Shown piece by piece: positions 10,585 to 22,862 of a stretch of DNA of 64,000 bases. Each line of letters begins with the position of its first letter. Position 1 is the stretch's first letter. This DNA comes from Aspergillus flavus (lineage: Eukaryota > Ascomycota > Eurotiomycetes > Eurotiales > Aspergillaceae). Location: positions 3,906,001 through 3,970,000 of the forward strand of contig NC_092410.1 of the NCBI RefSeq assembly GCF_009017415.1, given 5' to 3'. The position numbers and the translations under genes are program-made. Under the pieces are notes generated by a model. It was not told where the DNA came from, made no database searches, and saw only the letters and a list, made by a program, of their open reading frames with translations.

Positions 10585-13330
10585 ATGATGGCTAGTAATC
10601 AGCGCACAAGTGTGCTGTTTCTCGCAAATAGCGAGCATGGCCAAACAAACATTATTCTGGCGATCACGCACGAGCTGCTGGTGCGAGGAGATGTGGATGT
10701 GCATATTGGCTCTTTCCCTGCCCTTGAGCGACGCATTGATAAGCTCTTGGCTGACAATGCCTCCGCGTATGATGGTTCATTCCGGTCGCGGATTCACTTC
10801 CATCCTATTAGAGGACCTTCAAATACAGATGTCTTTATCCGCACTGGGAAGCGAGGCGCTTTCCATCCTCCTGGGTACCATGGAGCGGTACTTGGGTTCC
10901 AGTCTCTGTGCGAAGACATCTGGGGTTGGACGGAAGAGGAATACGTAGATATCTACAACTGCTGCGTGGAGATCATCAAGACCGTTCAGCCGTCAGTCAT
11001 CGCGGCCGACTTCTTCTTCCTACAAGGCAGAGATGCTGCGTATAACACGGGGTACACGGCGATTTTGATCAATACTACGTCGCTCACTCATATTGTTCTT
11101 GGATTGCAGTCACAATCCGCTGCGTTGTGGAAATATCCCTTGTGAGTAATGCCCTTAATACCCCAGAAGCTGCAGCCACTGACTACCAACCAGGCCGGGA
11201 ACAGGATTTCCATACCCTCTTCCATGGCATTTAGTTCCACTCAACGCTCTTGCTGTGGTCAAAACAGCTAAGATGTACCATGGAAGTGGGCGGCGACGTG
11301 AGATTCGCGAGTGGAGGATTCGGCACAAGATCCACGGTCGGTTTCCGTTTGCTGATGCCTGGAGGCCCGATCGGTTCCATCTTTCCCCAGCGTTAAAAGA
11401 GCTGGACTGGCCTATGGATGTGCCCGATAATATTCTTCCTTGTGGACCGATTTTACTCCCCACGGCTTCGGTTCATAAACAGGACCCCGAATTGGCAAGT
11501 TGGCTGCAGAGAGCGCCGACTATCTTGGTCAATCTTGGGACGCTCTATGCGCCCGACCCTAAGGTTGCCGAGAATATTGCGTCAGGCCTCAAGCTCTTCA
11601 TAGATGCTTGGAAAGGGGAGAAGATCCAGATTCTGTGGAAGCTTCCTAAACACCCGCATGATGAGAATGATGTATACAGCCGGTCCATCGAGCCGCTGAG
11701 ACAGGAGACTGAAACCGATCGCGTTCGGATCCATCCATGGTTCTCCGTTGAGCCCATGGCCATGCTTCAAACGGGGCAGATTGTCTGCTCCGTTCACCAC
11801 GGTGGAGCGAACTCGTGGTACGAGGCTATCCAGTGAGTCCTCCTTCACTTACTTATCAGACACGGTAGCAGCTGACAGGTATAGGAATGGCGTCCCCCAT
11901 GTGGTTCTACCAGCCTGGCAGGATTGCTATGAGAACGCTGCGCGAGCGGAGTGGCTTGGAATTGGGGTGTACGGCAACAAAACCCGAGCTCCGAATATCA
12001 ATGATCGAGAGTTAAGTAAAGCACTCTTGAAGGTCATGAGCGATCGCTCATATAAAGAAAAAGCTCTTGACCTTGCCAAACTATGTCAGAAGAAAGAAGG
12101 ACGTGTGGCAGCTGCGGAAAAGATTGTCGAGCTGGCGCGCAACCCGGACTTGATGGCCATGCACATTCCGGATATGAAGATCGGTGATTCTCAATGTCAG
12201 CTCAGTGAAATCCGAAACCGTTCAGGAATGACTCTCCAGTCGGTTCAGTTGCCTCCGCCGGAAGTCAAGCCAACAGCTAAGTACATCTCCCTAACCGTAA
12301 CACCATTGCTGTCCATTCCGGTTGTAACTGACCCATGAGCGATAGGCCCTTTCTCAATGACCTTGCAGAGGCAGTGCTGATGACTGCACTTTGTAACACT
12401 TGGTCCATCCTACCTTTGCTTGGATATTCACTTCTACTGGTGCCTCGTTTGCGATTCCTGGTTCTGGTTTACCTCATCTATATCAAGTATATTGCTAAAG
12501 CACACGAAAAGGGGACACTTTCTCTGCGGAACGATAGCTTCCGGACTTCATGGATCTGGAAGACATATGCATCCTACTTTCTCCTGCGACTCTATCGTTC
12601 GGCATCTCTTTCACCGCAAAAGAAGTATATCTTCGGCTACCATCCCCATGGTGTCGCTATTCGAGGAGCTGTGGGCGCATTCGCCGCAGACGTGGCCGGA
12701 TTCTCCCAACTCTTCCCCGGGATTACCAATACCCTTTTGATGAAGGATAGTGTGTTCTACCAACCACTGCTTCGAGAATATCTTCTATCTGCTGGGCTCA
12801 GCGGCGTCTCCCGAAAATCATGCATCAGGCATCTAACACGGGGAGGTCATGACGGTCGGGGAATGGGCCGTGCCATTACCATTACTGTGGGAGGGAGTCG
12901 TGAATACAACGTCGCTCGACCGGGCACCATGGAGGTCGTGATCAAAATCCGCAAGGGTTTTATCCGAGTCGCCGTGGAAACTGGCGCCGACATCGTGCCG
13001 GTGGTCGCCTTTGGGGAGAACGAGATCTTCGACCGCGTGGACGTCACATCCAGATCTGTGCTCAGCATCGCTGCGCGGGTGTGGGAATGGTTTGTTGGCC
13101 ACAAAGTGGCATTCTCCATTGGCCGGTTTAACATCTTCTGCCCTTATCGTAAGCCGTTGAATGTGGTCGTGGGCAATCCCATCCCTGTCACTCAACAACG
13201 ATGGGACCCCGATGAGAAATATATCGATCAGTTACACCAGCAATACATGAGAGAGTTAGAGAGGCTATGGGATAGTTGGAAGGACACCTTTGGGACTGAT
13301 AAATCCGTGAAGTTTGAGGTGGTGGAATAA
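10585..13330 (+). CDS. Fused GT1 glycosyltransferase and DGAT2-type acyltransferase
   Basis: Four exons: 10585-11141, 11194-11832, 11885-12280 and 12340-13330, giving 860 residues. Residues 1-~530 form a GT1 glycosyltransferase. It has an N-terminal catalytic-type His18 in SEHGQTN, a linker, and the C-terminal sugar-nucleotide motif HHGGANSWYEAIQ-NGVPHVVLP ending WQDCYENAA. Residues ~531-860 form a DGAT2-family acyltransferase. It has two hydrophobic membrane segments, the active-site block YHPHG (about residue 632), and RKGFIRVAVETGA followed by FGEN (about 734). The joint is a 59-nt intron (12281-12339) with donor GTACAT, a TAACTGAC branch region and acceptor ATGAG, and it is exactly in frame. 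Without it, two genes would overlap by ATGA, which is implausible in a fungus. The expected activity is sugar transfer from a UDP-sugar plus acylation, at the ER or lipid-droplet membrane. If the intron is not used, these are two adjacent genes with the same functions. Confidence 0.82.
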
Positions 13331-13959
13331 TTCTGTTTTGGCCTGAATCATAGTCTCTCACTACGCTAGGACATTTTCTCTTCCAGTCATGCAGCACATG
13401 GGAAATTACCATTCTGCCTTGAAGCCTTTTTAAGCCTATTAAAGCTTGACCTAATAATACATTAGCTCCATGACCAGGAGTTGTTATTGGCTGAAGCGTA
13501 AGCGTCGAAAAAGCAGACTGGGGCCGTGGGGCGCGTTAGGATTCTTCCCACCACTTAGGGTTGTGATTTCCGACTCTTCAGAGTCCCTTGTTGGGCTGTA
13601 ATCTTCAAGGTTTCAGACGTACAGTGCTAAGCGAGCCTAGGAATGCAATAAACTAATTTTACTGGCGTGGCGGAGTCAATACGCTTTGGATTAAGGTGTG
13701 AGGAATCCATCAATACGAATTTATAACCAACATAGCCTCAAATAAAGTCAAGATACCGCTTTGGCCCCCACGTCAGCCTCAAAAATGACCAACACAACAA
13801 CAAGCGCTAGGATCCTTTTTCTTTACCCTTTTGCTCACGCGTCGAGACGTTGGGCTCGCTGGGCTCTTGCAATAAATTCAAGATGGGGCCCCGGGATCAT
13901 ACCTTCGTCCGCGTATACACTTCCCTCATCTACACCTCCACTGAGCTATTCACCTTTCC
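13331..13959. other. Intergenic spacer and probable promoter
   Basis: 629 bp between the acyltransferase stop and the next rightward gene. No coding content or repeat was recognised. Confidence 0.45.
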
Positions 13960-15864
13960 ATGGCGAAAACAGAACGCAAGACGCCGATCGAGGGCGCTTC
14001 GATTCCATTAGGCAGTTCCCCAAGTGACGATGGTGCTTCGTCTTCAAGGCATACAAACCATGCGGTGTTAATTACCTGGAGTTCTTTTGTGGTCACGATC
14101 CCCATCCTCGCATTAACGGTGGCATTCCTGGTGCTAGTATTCAAGTATCGTGTGAGCCATGGAGATGCTCCGTTCGAGAGCCTCCGCACCTCGGATGCGA
14201 AGGATGAAGGCAGCGCGCTTTTTGTCAATATGAATTCCAGTATCCTCCTGTTTTTAGCTTCCTGGGCGAGCTCTGTGGCGACGATGCTGTCTGGGTTCAT
14301 GTTAACCCTCGCCTCGTTTCCCATAGCACGCCGATTCTTCCAGGATATCCAGAGTTCTCGTGTGACTCGCCTGCCAACCCCATATCAGTTGGCACTGACC
14401 TTGAAGTTTCTGGATGGAAGCACTCTTGGTGCGATCTGGAGTTGGATCGTCTATCTCGTTTCATGGAGAAAGAAGCGTGCACCGCTGACACCTCCCTTGA
14501 CCGCTGCTTCATCGATTGCATTACTCGCAACTCTGCTTGGGTAAGTCCTTCTCACCTGCTGAAGGTTGCTGGAGATGTACTGACACCCGGAGAGGCTGCT
14601 CGTTGCCCTAGGAGACACCTGGCTGCATCTTACCACCACCACCGTGGAATTCACTCAAGTTGTGCCGGTCACGAACCAGACAAACTATGGTTTTGGACTT
14701 ATACCCGAATGTTTGACGAGCAACAACTCGGTGGCAGCGCAGCGCGGAGAGCAGATCTTATGTAGTGTTTCACTAGCGGTTACCGGCAGCTTCCTGAGAA
14801 ACGGAACGACCTCACTCGGGGTGCTGAACGACATGTCCGACCAGGCGACCGTCTCGACATATACCGACCCCCAGGCGAACAAGTACACCTTCCTGCAAGC
14901 ACCGGAAGGGGCATCACTGTCCAACCGAGACTATACCGCGAAGACCTACGGAGCGCGAACACAATGTGAACTGATATCGACCAAGTGTAAATTGCAAAAC
15001 AACGCTTCAATCGTCACTTACAACTGCTCCAGTGATTTCGCTGGAAGTTTCACTCAGAGTGGCTTGAAAACGGCATTCTTCACCAACGATAGCATGGCCG
15101 AAGACATGAGCCAGAGTATGTACAACAAGGGTGTGGGCAACCCATACTACTTTGCGGCGGCCGACATCATGAGTCTAGCCGGCGGGGATGCGCCGAACTC
15201 AACCGAGTTTGTCAAGAGTCTTCACGGTCCATATGCGTTCATTTTGGGTTGTAACACGACAATCTACGACATTGAGTACGATCGAGTGAACAACTCCATC
15301 ACTCGTTTTGTGCCGACTATTAGCAACACCTCTGCCAGCAACGTCTGGCAAACGAGCATTTCCCACCTGAACAACTGGTATCCCACGATCGAGCAGACGG
15401 CGGGAGCAGCCATTTTGAGTGGCTCGGCGCAGGTATTTGTCGACAAGATCGCCGAGGCCTTTAGTAAAGTCACTATCGCTCTAGGAGCCGACGCGGTCGA
15501 TGCACGACCAGCACTCGCGGCACAGGATCGAGAGTCATTCCTCGTGGCGCGGCTCCCAAAAGCTCCGCTCATCACCTTGGTCGCAGTCTGTTTCCTATAT
15601 GTGCTCTGTGGTTTGATTTTCGCTGTCCTCGCCATGGTGGCTGTTCGACATAAAATCCCTGATATCCAAGCCCGAATGAGCCTCGCGGGCGTGGTTGCAG
15701 ATCGATTTGGGGATTCGTCGTCATGGAATAAGAACACGACCGTGGACGAGATGTTCGAAGAGTATTCTGGCAAGTCGGAGAAACGGGTTGCTATTGAATC
15801 ACCGGATCTTCAGGGGGCGCCTCGATTCACAACCTGGACAGTGGAATCGACTGTTGTTCATTAA
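13960..15864 (+). CDS. Fungal multi-pass membrane protein with large glycosylated loop
   Basis: Two exons, 13960-14540 and 14595-15864, are joined by a 54-nt GTAAGT...GAG-AG intron with a CTGAC branch, giving 616 residues. The acceptor was placed so that LLG|LLVALGDTWLH reads through. The protein has a polar N-terminus, a first membrane segment (about 37-63), a second (about 90-120), a hydrophobic pair around 180-205, a long extracytoplasmic region rich in N-x-S/T sequons, a last membrane segment (about 535-565) and a cytosolic tail. I recognise the architecture as a recurring uncharacterised family of Aspergillus membrane proteins, but no catalytic motif is evident. It follows the glycosyltransferase fusion in the same direction. 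Whether it belongs to the same pathway is unknown. Confidence 0.8.
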
Positions 15865-16666
15865 TTGGCGATTAAATAGATATTCCCTTAGGATTGGACT
15901 AATCCATGGGTGCATAGCTAGCTGAGGCTTCAAGAATACATAATGTTTATCTTGCATTGTTTCTTTTATACCCCTTCGCCTATGGGCCTCGGTGTCCTCT
16001 GATATATGTACTGGCATCAAGCAGCCACACCATACGCACAAGCACGGTAACCATTCTGCTATACCAACAAGTAGATACAGGTAGTTCACCACCAGGACAC
16101 CCACCATGTCTTGGCAAGATCCTCCTTGAAACGGCCATCTTCTATGTCAATGAGTGATAGAATTTACGTGCCATGGGTCAAATTTGAGCACGGTGGCAAC
16201 AGGATGAAGATCCTTTCCTGATAGAAATGACGTGGTATTCCCAGAGTCTCCGATAAGGTTAAACTGGATCCCCAGTTTCTCTGGTCCAGCGACCCCAGGA
16301 TCCAGTCTGCGTCCTCCCCATGGAGTGGCCGAACGTGCCTGCAGTACGGAGGAAGCATGCAACCTTTTGCCAAGCTGTCAAAAAGTCAAAGGAAAGGAAA
16401 GGAAGTCTCTGCCCTTTCGAATCCTTCCGATGACAGCCGCAGTCCTAGCCGGACCCTAGTCAGGTCGTATCATTTAAATTCAAATTTCAGGGGCCAAGTT
16501 TAGTCGGACGCCAAGACAGACGCGTTCATTTCGGAGCTTCAGCTTAAGTCCGGAGAACAAAATCTTTTGTCTCAAATTTTCCATCGTGCTCGTCGATGGC
16601 TCTTGCTGTCGCTGTATGTCGGTAGCGGTCTAACAGGGGTTTCCCGGCAGTGAGCATCATGCCCTG
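15865..16666. other. Intergenic spacer and probable promoter
   Basis: 802 bp between two rightward membrane-protein genes. No convincing gene, RNA or repeat was seen. Confidence 0.45.
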
Positions 16667-17497
16667 ATGTCTGTCAGTTCAAAGACCAGTCACTATGATC
16701 CCTTTCGCGGCGAGTCCAGTCGCGAGATTGCTCTGGAATGTGTCGTGGCGACGTTCATCGCCATCGCATGGTGTAATTCTATCGAACTTGTCGTCCTGTG
16801 TTTCACAACCTTTAAACGATATGCGGGATGCTATTTTTGGAGCCTGATCATAGCCTCTGTCAGCATCATTCCCTTTGCACTGGGCTATGCGCTGCTCATT
16901 TTTAAAATCTTCCCCAGTTATTTCTCGGTCGCACTCGAGGTTGTAGGCTGGTGGGGCATGGTCACCGGCCAATCCATGGTCCTCTGGTCTCGCCTGCATC
17001 TCGTCGTCCACAGTCGCAAGATACTGAGATGGACACTGATCATGATCATGGTGGACGCCATTCTGTTTCATGTCCCGGCATCGGTCCTTGAGTTCGGCGC
17101 TCATTCCAACCACCAAGACCAGTTCAATCCGGCCTTTGATATCTTCGAACGGATTCAACTAGTGGCCTTCTCGGTGCAAGAGATCGTCCTATCGGTCATT
17201 TATGCGTGGGCCGCAGTCGAAATGCTGAAACTTCTGCCCCGGGGCCATTATAAAGGCATCCTGATCCATCTCCTGGTTATCAATTTCGTTATGATTAGTA
17301 TGGACGCGGTGGTAGTGGGCATGCAATATGCCGGCTTCTTTCGCCTCCACGTATCCCTGAAAGCGATGTTTTACAGTGTGAAGCTGAAGATGGAGTATGC
17401 CATCCTGGGAAAATTGGTTCATGTCGCCGCCGTTCCGGTGCATCCTTTATCAAGCTACACTCCGACCGACAGAGCCAGTTCTGTGTCGCACATATGA
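16667..17497 (+). CDS. Seven-transmembrane integral membrane protein
   Basis: A single exon of 276 residues starting MSVSSKTSHYDPF. Hydrophobic segments are spaced through the whole length (about 25-47, 55-80, 90-112, 122-142, 165-187, 200-222 and 230-250), giving a seven-helix pattern with a short tail. Features include GWWGMVTGQSMVLWSRLHLV in the third helix and loop, and an FERIQLVAFSVQE segment. The pattern resembles the uncharacterised seven-helix integral membrane proteins of filamentous ascomycetes, related in shape to fungal rhodopsin-like families but without a retinal-type lysine motif. Receptor-like sensing or membrane scaffolding are possibilities only. The stop is followed by a long non-coding stretch. 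Confidence 0.75.
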   Translation: MSVSSKTSHYDPFRGESSREIALECVVATFIAIAWCNSIELVVLCFTTFKRYAGCYFWSLIIASVSIIPFALGYALLIFKIFPSYFSVALEVVGWWGMVTGQSMVLWSRLHLVVHSRKILRWTLIMIMVDAILFHVPASVLEFGAHSNHQDQFNPAFDIFERIQLVAFSVQEIVLSVIYAWAAVEMLKLLPRGHYKGILIHLLVINFVMISMDAVVVGMQYAGFFRLHVSLKAMFYSVKLKMEYAILGKLVHVAAVPVHPLSSYTPTDRASSVSHI

Positions 17498-19691
17498 AGC
17501 TGCGGATGTGGATGTTTCCTATGTAGCATTGGTTTGGCGATGTATCAGTTACCATCGTGACTAATGACGGAGCTCTTCGCATGAATCTGCTGCAACGCCT
17601 TCAGAGATGCAGCTCATGTTGATGTTGATGAAAATCAATGATCCGCTACCCATGGAGTGGATGGGTACTCCGTGTGAAAGTCCATTTAGTATCACGATGC
17701 TTATCGTGCGGTCCGGGGCGAAGATATGAGCATGTCGGCTCTGGATTAACTGCGAGTAAGTGAAAAATTTCCTGCTCAAGTATGAGCGAAGAACTCCGGT
17801 TGAGTGTGGTGGCGAAGTTAGGGAATTTTCCTGGAGGCCAATGTGATATTGGCCTTTTTCCTGTGCCTAGAAAATACCATTGGTAGCATGGGATACTGCT
17901 GCATGGTACCAATGTCGCAATGCCCATAAGAAGCACCCTGTAACGAAGTTAGTCTGATATGCCTGATATTGACGTAGGAAAGGATATGTGTATATACATA
18001 CTTGCCTCCGTGCTGTCTAGGCCTATATAGAATAAACAGACATCTATCCTTGAGACACAACGGTTAGGGCGAAAAAGATTCACAATCGACGGAGCCAAAA
18101 GTTGTATATGTAAGAGGTTGCATATCGTGGCTCGGTCCACAGATAAGACTCTCCATCTCCCTAGACGGTAAAGACTCATACACAATAGAATTGCGATGAT
18201 GGAAAATAATGTCGTACTATAAGCTTGCCTCTTGAAGAAAGCCGCTGTGAAACGAGATTAAGGTTCTGATGCTGACAGGGAAGCTCCGGAAGGGAATACA
18301 TGACACTCAACTGCGGGCTGTACCGTCCTATGGAAAGTATTCGGAAGTCCGGAGCTGCCCTCGTCGGTGCAGAATGAGACCGGCAGTCTAGTGAAAAAGC
18401 CGGCTTATGGCCCCAAAAGTGGGCTACATCGCTAGACTGAGAAACTAGTTTAGTACTGTCTGAGACTCATCTTACTCCCCCACAAGTAATCCGAGTAAAC
18501 CGACAATCAGGTTCATTAGCTGTAGTACTTGCTGCTGGGAGTGACCAGGAGGCGTTTAAGCAGAAAGAGCAACCTATGGTGCTTCAGCACTGCAGGAAAG
18601 CTTGGATATTGCACAGCTAACACGTGGGAGGTGGCCAGAGCGTGCATGTTAATGTCTATATATGCGACGAGCTAGAATTGGCGGCATAATCGTGCAGGAA
18701 GCAGCATTAATTAACATGACATGAGGACTGGAGAGCTAAGACAAATAGTTGAGCAGCCAGTCTCATCCTGCCGGATGTTGCTCCCCGTGTCAAGTCCAGT
18801 TAGGAGTGAGTATCGCATTGAAATACGAGTCAAGACCTTTGTGACATCGTCAGAATAGACAAGATAGTGCTTGATGCTCCTCGCTAATCTATATAATTTA
18901 TTGTCGCTATGATTAGCATCGCCGAAACCCCATTATCCGAGCGCCGTGAGTTATCATGACAGTTACCATTGGGCTGGATGAATCCGTGCAGGAGACAATG
19001 ACTGATCTCAACGCAGCATAACCGAAAGGCATCTGGTATCTACCGGTTCAAAAGTACGGTTTGCCTCGAGTCGCTATCCTCCTTGTTCCGGAAGCGCTCC
19101 ACAGTTACTGAACGTCTTATACGATAATATCTGCCCCACACAAATGCAACATTTCCCCACCCCTTCATGCTCCTATCCAAATACAGGAAGAGAAGGCCAT
19201 CTTTCCAGGTTTGACCCCTTGTCATTCAGGATTCGTGGGGGTCGTCGGCCGAGACTGTGTCTTCGGAGGAGCGATGAAAATCTTCGCCAACTTCAGGCAT
19301 CACAGCTTCATATTCCCGTTGATATATCATAACACCGTGCATTTGACAGGTGCGGGGCTTGACCCACAATCGCCTGATGTGAACCATCCATTTTAATTAA
19401 GACGTGGAAAAAACTCAGAGGCTGTGCCTAGCTGGCGACTCCCTATCTATCCTACCGGGAGGTTGCGATCTCTAACCGAATGACTAGATAGGGATCTGAT
19501 TAAACATACGCCTTTACAAAAACAGATCAGACATGTCCTTCAGAGAAGGACAAAACCAGTAGAAGTTATCTACATAATGGCAATGGGAGGTGTAAAAATA
19601 GAACGTGTGCTTACCTCCATGGACAATAGCCCGAGAAGCACATAATCTTCTTACACAATAAAACCGTACAAGTTCATACATATATGCAACA
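17498..19691. other. Gene-poor spacer between the two left blocks
   Basis: About 2.2 kb without a supported gene on either strand. Open frames are short, overlapping and low in complexity of content. It separates the glycoside-type block from the second P450 block. The right end is the 3' side of the leftward P450. Confidence 0.5.
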
Positions 19692-21437
19692 TTAAACACT
19701 GACAGCCAGGTCTGTGCGCTCCCTCATCTTGACAGGAATACTCTCGTGTCTCACAAACCATGAGTTGGTGACATGCCACGTGTGATCGAGACTCGGAAGC
19801 TCCATCTAGTATACTCAATTAGATAAATCTTACAAGGAAGAGAGGGGACGCTGACCTCAAAGGTGCTGAACAGAGTCGCAATGAGCTTGTAGCTCTCGAG
19901 TTGGGAAAGATAGCGTCCCATACACATCCGGGGGCCAGCCCCGAACGTAAAGTCAGTACTCTTCATTTTAGTAAATCGTGCTTGGTAGGCTTGGTCGCTT
20001 TCACCCGGGCTTGGGAGCCAACGCTCTGGAATAAATTCCTCAGTGTTGGCCCCGAATATGGCTTCGTTCTTGTTGATCACCCAGGGGTTCATGCCAACGA
20101 TAGTCCCCGCGGGGATGAAACGTCCGTCGGGAAGAGTAAAGCCTCCTTCGGGAACAATTCGCTCGATCATGAGGCCAACACCAGGGTTAACTCGCATGGA
20201 CTCCCGCATGACGGCGTCAAGATATGTGAGGCCCTGCAGGTCTTTCCACTTGGCTGGAAGGGGGACCTTTGCCGCATACAGTTCCTCACGTAACTTTCGA
20301 TGGACACGGGGATGCTTCAGGATGTGATACACCGCGGAGCACATCGCGCTGCCGGTGGTATCGCTACCGGCCAAGGTGTTGGACAGAAGATAGGTGACGA
20401 CGGTGTTATCGTTGACAAGGTCTGGATACTTCTTCTTGGTCTCCAGGAACTTATCGAGGAAGTCTGTGTGGCCACTCGGTGGAGTCCCACCACTCAGGCG
20501 TTTTTGCAGCTGCTCAAGACTGAAGATATTGGCCCACACAAAGGTGGGCGGACCCAGACGAACGATGGGGTTCTTGTCCAGAAGCAAATCTAAGATCGGC
20601 ATTTGGGAGATCTGTGAGGGTCAGCCGCGTCAAGGTGCGACGAGAAGAGATTGATTGATCTCACCGAGGCAAAGTAGTCGAGACTCTTGTTCGATCGGCC
20701 CAGGAAGCCTTGGTAGTCCGACCCGGCTTCTAGGATGCCCAGGTTCTGAGAGAAAGTGATTTGACTCATAACATCCCATGCAACTATCGGGGCCAGGGGA
20801 TCAGTGGAGTCGACGGCAGGAGTATTGTCGGAAACTTACAAAAATTAAGGTAGTCCGCCATGTCGCAAAGCTGGCCCTTTTCGACAAATCGCTCCCGCAG
20901 TTTATCCATGAACAGCTTTATGGTTACATCCACGCCAGGCTCCATGTCCTGAACCTTGGTCATGGAATAGAGCCCCTTCACCGGTCGAATGTAGGTCGAG
21001 TGCCATTTTTCATCTTGATGCGAGAAGAGGTTCTTGAGGCGCACTCCGGAGACAATCACGTCGTTCACATTGTACATATCACTCTGGTGGTTAGGCTAGT
21101 TAGAGATATGTCGTTTACTTTGCAGGAAGAAAACACCCACCTTCATCCATGGGTTCTTCGAATTGAAGACATGAGGGATGACGCTTGGATCTGAGAGACT
21201 GAGAACTTTGGGACCCATCCGCACCGCGGTTCCATACTTGCGGTGCAGCTGATTGTGTGTTATATCACATCGCCCCTTGAATACATCTTGAAGACGCCAC
21301 AGATTGGTGAAGCTAGCCCAGAGTGGCCCTGGAAAGGCCTTCAAAGGGGAGGAAAGGTAGTTCCAAAGAAGGTGAGAGACCCCCAGGATGACGATTGCCA
21401 ACCCCAGGTCCATTATCAGCTCGGTGATAGATAACAT
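19692..21437 (-). CDS. Cytochrome P450, pisatin-demethylase/benzoate-hydroxylase-like
   Basis: Five exons: 21437-21141, 21083-20840, 20783-20665, 20611-19856 and 19805-19692, giving 509 residues. All introns are GT-AG and phase-consistent. The last one (GTCAGC...TACTAG) replaces a spurious read-through with a conserved end, WHVTNSWFVRHESIPVKMRER. The N-terminus has a membrane anchor (ELIMDLGLAIVILGVSHLL) then KAFPGPLWAS. Landmarks are LAGSDTTGSA in helix I, RESMRVNPGVG with ExxR, FIPERW, and the heme loop FTFGAGPRMCMGR with thiolate Cys near residue 450. All key P450 residues are intact. Overall sequence style matches the pisatin demethylase type of fungal P450, whose substrates are commonly aromatic or phenylpropanoid-like. 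It diverges over 1.4 kb from a SAT4-type membrane protein gene. Confidence 0.93.
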
Positions 21438-22862
21438 TTTTATTGTATATATCGTCTTAGGCCCCTGCACTAGGTATGCAGCGTTCCACGTACTTCCCTG
21501 TCCGTTGTTGACCTGTCTACAACTGAGGTAGATATAGTCGATGTCAAACAGGAGGATGTGGGGGGCGAGGGTGATATGACACCTGGACCATCGCAGCACG
21601 GTGCATCAGCTCCACATCGGGGAGAATTCAAGGAGAAATGGGGCTAAACTCTTGGGATGACGGTGTGCCAATCTAGAACCCTCGAAGTATCAGGCTTTTT
21701 GCCCCGCCACCATAAGTTGGCCCCGTGTGCCTTGGGGTTGGGGGCATGCTCAATGGCATTTTCCTTTCTGATTATGCGTAACCTATATAACAGAGAGCTG
21801 CATCGGCATACATCGTGCCAGCTTAGTCGTACAGGGTAGTCTAGATACCCCCTCCAGCGGGCACTCTGTACGATGCTACCCAGGGCTGTCCCACGGACAA
21901 AACGGCATGTCATTGTTCCAAGCCATTATTTGATGCCGTTGGTGACACGGAATGTTACAATCGATGTGGTGGACAATTACCATTGGTGGGTATACGGCCG
22001 ACACACAAATTAATTTGACAGAGAATCCTCTGGGCTGTAGTTCCTACTATCGAATAAGACATCCTGCACTAACGGTGCCGACTGTGTCATGAGTGAGGAT
22101 AGGGAAGTTGATTAGCTGGCTTGGCGGTACTTCTGCGCAAGGCCTCCTTAACGTATGTACTCTAGTCGGCGTGCTAAAGAGAAGACTAAAGGTCCGACCC
22201 GCTGCCGGAACGCTCTGGACGGATGCTGATCCATGTCATATCCACTTCGCTAACGTTCGCTAGCCATACGGATTGGCTCATTTCTTTTAATGTGTAATGT
22301 TATAGGTGCCCTAAGGGCTCGTTACATGACTCGGTTGTTCAGGAATTGTTGCCTCTTGCGGTGATCACCCCCTGCAATGTGCGCAACAGTACGTAGATGA
22401 TTATTTAGATCAATATCGATTCGCCAGCGAGGGTTTTATGGCCCAGATGCTGCTCTATTCTTGCCACTAACATGCAGCGGTTGACTCTAGTTCGGATTGG
22501 AGATTTGGTCATGTCGATCTTGGCCGTTATCCAAGTTTCTAAATACGTAAGCCTAAAGGATCAACCCATGTTACATGACAAGAAAAGAAAAAAAGAAAGG
22601 AAAAGAAGACAAAGGTACGGTTGCGCCTTGTTCGACGCTACACTCTTTTAACCTAAATACACTCCTTTCTCTTATTCTTTTTACTCACCAGGGGCTAAAG
22701 CTTCGGGGGTGGCAATCCAACTTCTACTAAGTACACCTACTCTGGTATTTGTAGCCCGGGACGTCCGGTTGCACTTGAGAGCTTCTACCCGACGCTCTGC
22801 CGGTTAGAAGCTTTCTCAACGTCCTCTGCATGCTTCCTTGTCCTCCAAGTCACTGACGAGCC
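21438..22862. promoter_or_regulatory. Divergent promoter region between the second P450 and a SAT4-type gene
   Basis: 1.43 kb between two head-to-head genes, containing an A-rich tract near 22578-22605. No gene-like open frame is seen. Specific operators could not be assigned. Confidence 0.45.
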
